Assembly: GCA_964440935.1 (NCBI GenBank)
Contig: CAYTTY010000038.1
Location: 1 to 40,324 of the forward strand
DNA from: WJJR01 sp964440935
GTDB lineage: Bacteria > Zixibacteria > MSB-5A5 > WJJR01
Length of the DNA stretch: 40,324 bases
Direction of reading: 5' to 3'
Numbering within the stretch: position 1 is the first letter of the stretch; every line of letters starts with the position of its first letter. The position numbers were made by a program, and so were the translations under genes. Shown one piece after another: positions 40,271 to 40,324 of this stretch. A model generated the notes under the pieces. It was not told the DNA's origin. It made no database searches and saw only the letters and a list, made by a program, of their open reading frames with translations.

Positions 40271-40274
40271 GAGG

Positions 40275-40324
40275 GGCGTGTTGCAAAACGCCCGAGAATC
40301 ACAGCCTTCGGGAGGGCGAGCCTC
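40275..40324 (-). mobile_element. MITE-like unit cut by the window edge
   Basis: It begins GGCGTGTTGCAAAACG and continues CCGAGAATCACAGCC and GGGAGGGCGAGCCTC, the reverse complement of the right part of the element at 37806-37960. Only one end is inside the window. Confidence 0.75.

Larger units (their letters stand above)
39818..40324. other. Gene-free right end with repeats
   Basis: No gene is supported. In order it holds a 22-bp hairpin (39835-39882), two adjacent palindromes (39932-39976, 39978-40021), a partial R1 (40048-40076), an R1 long copy (40188-40270) and the start of a MITE-like unit (40275 to the window end). The segment 40077-40187 holds nothing I recognise. A frame open through the palindromes has no family similarity. 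Confidence 0.65.

Overview
The window is chromosomal DNA from a bacterium with moderately high GC. It is mostly housekeeping and central metabolism: bS21, MutS2, DnaG, RecJ, GuaB, a class A RNase P RNA and two tRNAs. The gene mix (a CADD-like oxygenase, a C1 peptidase resembling bleomycin hydrolase, split acyl-CoA carboxylases, separate large and B12 subunits of acyl-CoA mutases) would fit an uncultured lineage near the FCB group, such as Zixibacteria. That placement is inference and is not proven by the window. There is no phage, CRISPR array or recognisable defence island.

Layout. 1-2790: a leftward HAD phosphatase, then a strong promoter and rpsU-yqeY-cvpA ending at a terminator. 2806-8566: a GT-C-like membrane protein, mutS2 and dnaG. 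8758-9003: tRNA(CAU) and tRNA-Val(CAC). 9176-14308: a zinc-ribbon coiled-coil protein, guaB, a CADD-like para-aminobenzoate synthase, then cysK-cysE. 14541-17350: a POT peptide transporter convergent with a secreted C1 peptidase. 17733-19959: rnpB followed by recJ. 20489-22778: a SEC-C protein, a GIY-YIG nuclease gene enclosed by a perfect inverted repeat, and a secreted hypothetical protein, all embedded in repeats. 23266-27434: meaB-type GTPase, mutase large subunit, an unknown membrane-anchored protein and the B12-binding subunit. 27879-38434: VOC protein, SIMPL protein, acyl-CoA dehydrogenase, MBL hydrolase, carboxyltransferase, methyltransferase, biotin carboxylase, biotin carrier, a second mutase and methylmalonyl-CoA epimerase. 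The last gene is another polytopic membrane protein.

How it works together. The right half is a short-chain acyl-CoA module. Propionyl-CoA would be carboxylated by the carboxyltransferase, biotin carboxylase and carrier, epimerised by Mce and isomerised to succinyl-CoA by the B12 mutase. The two mutase large subunits differ at the two residues that set substrate choice: one looks like isobutyryl-CoA mutase (Phe/Gln), the other like methylmalonyl-CoA mutase (Tyr/Arg). With the acyl-CoA dehydrogenase this suggests branched-chain and odd-chain acyl-CoA degradation.

The most unusual layer is between the genes. Nearly every intergenic gap carries palindromic repeats from several families. They show insertions of palindromes into other palindromes, long and short versions of the same stem, a shared loop cassette in different stems, and one 155-bp MITE-like element with 15-bp terminal inverted repeats and a 7-bp target duplication inside another repeat. 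One palindrome sits inside the RNase P RNA gene, and another pair encloses the GIY-YIG gene and supplies its stop codon.
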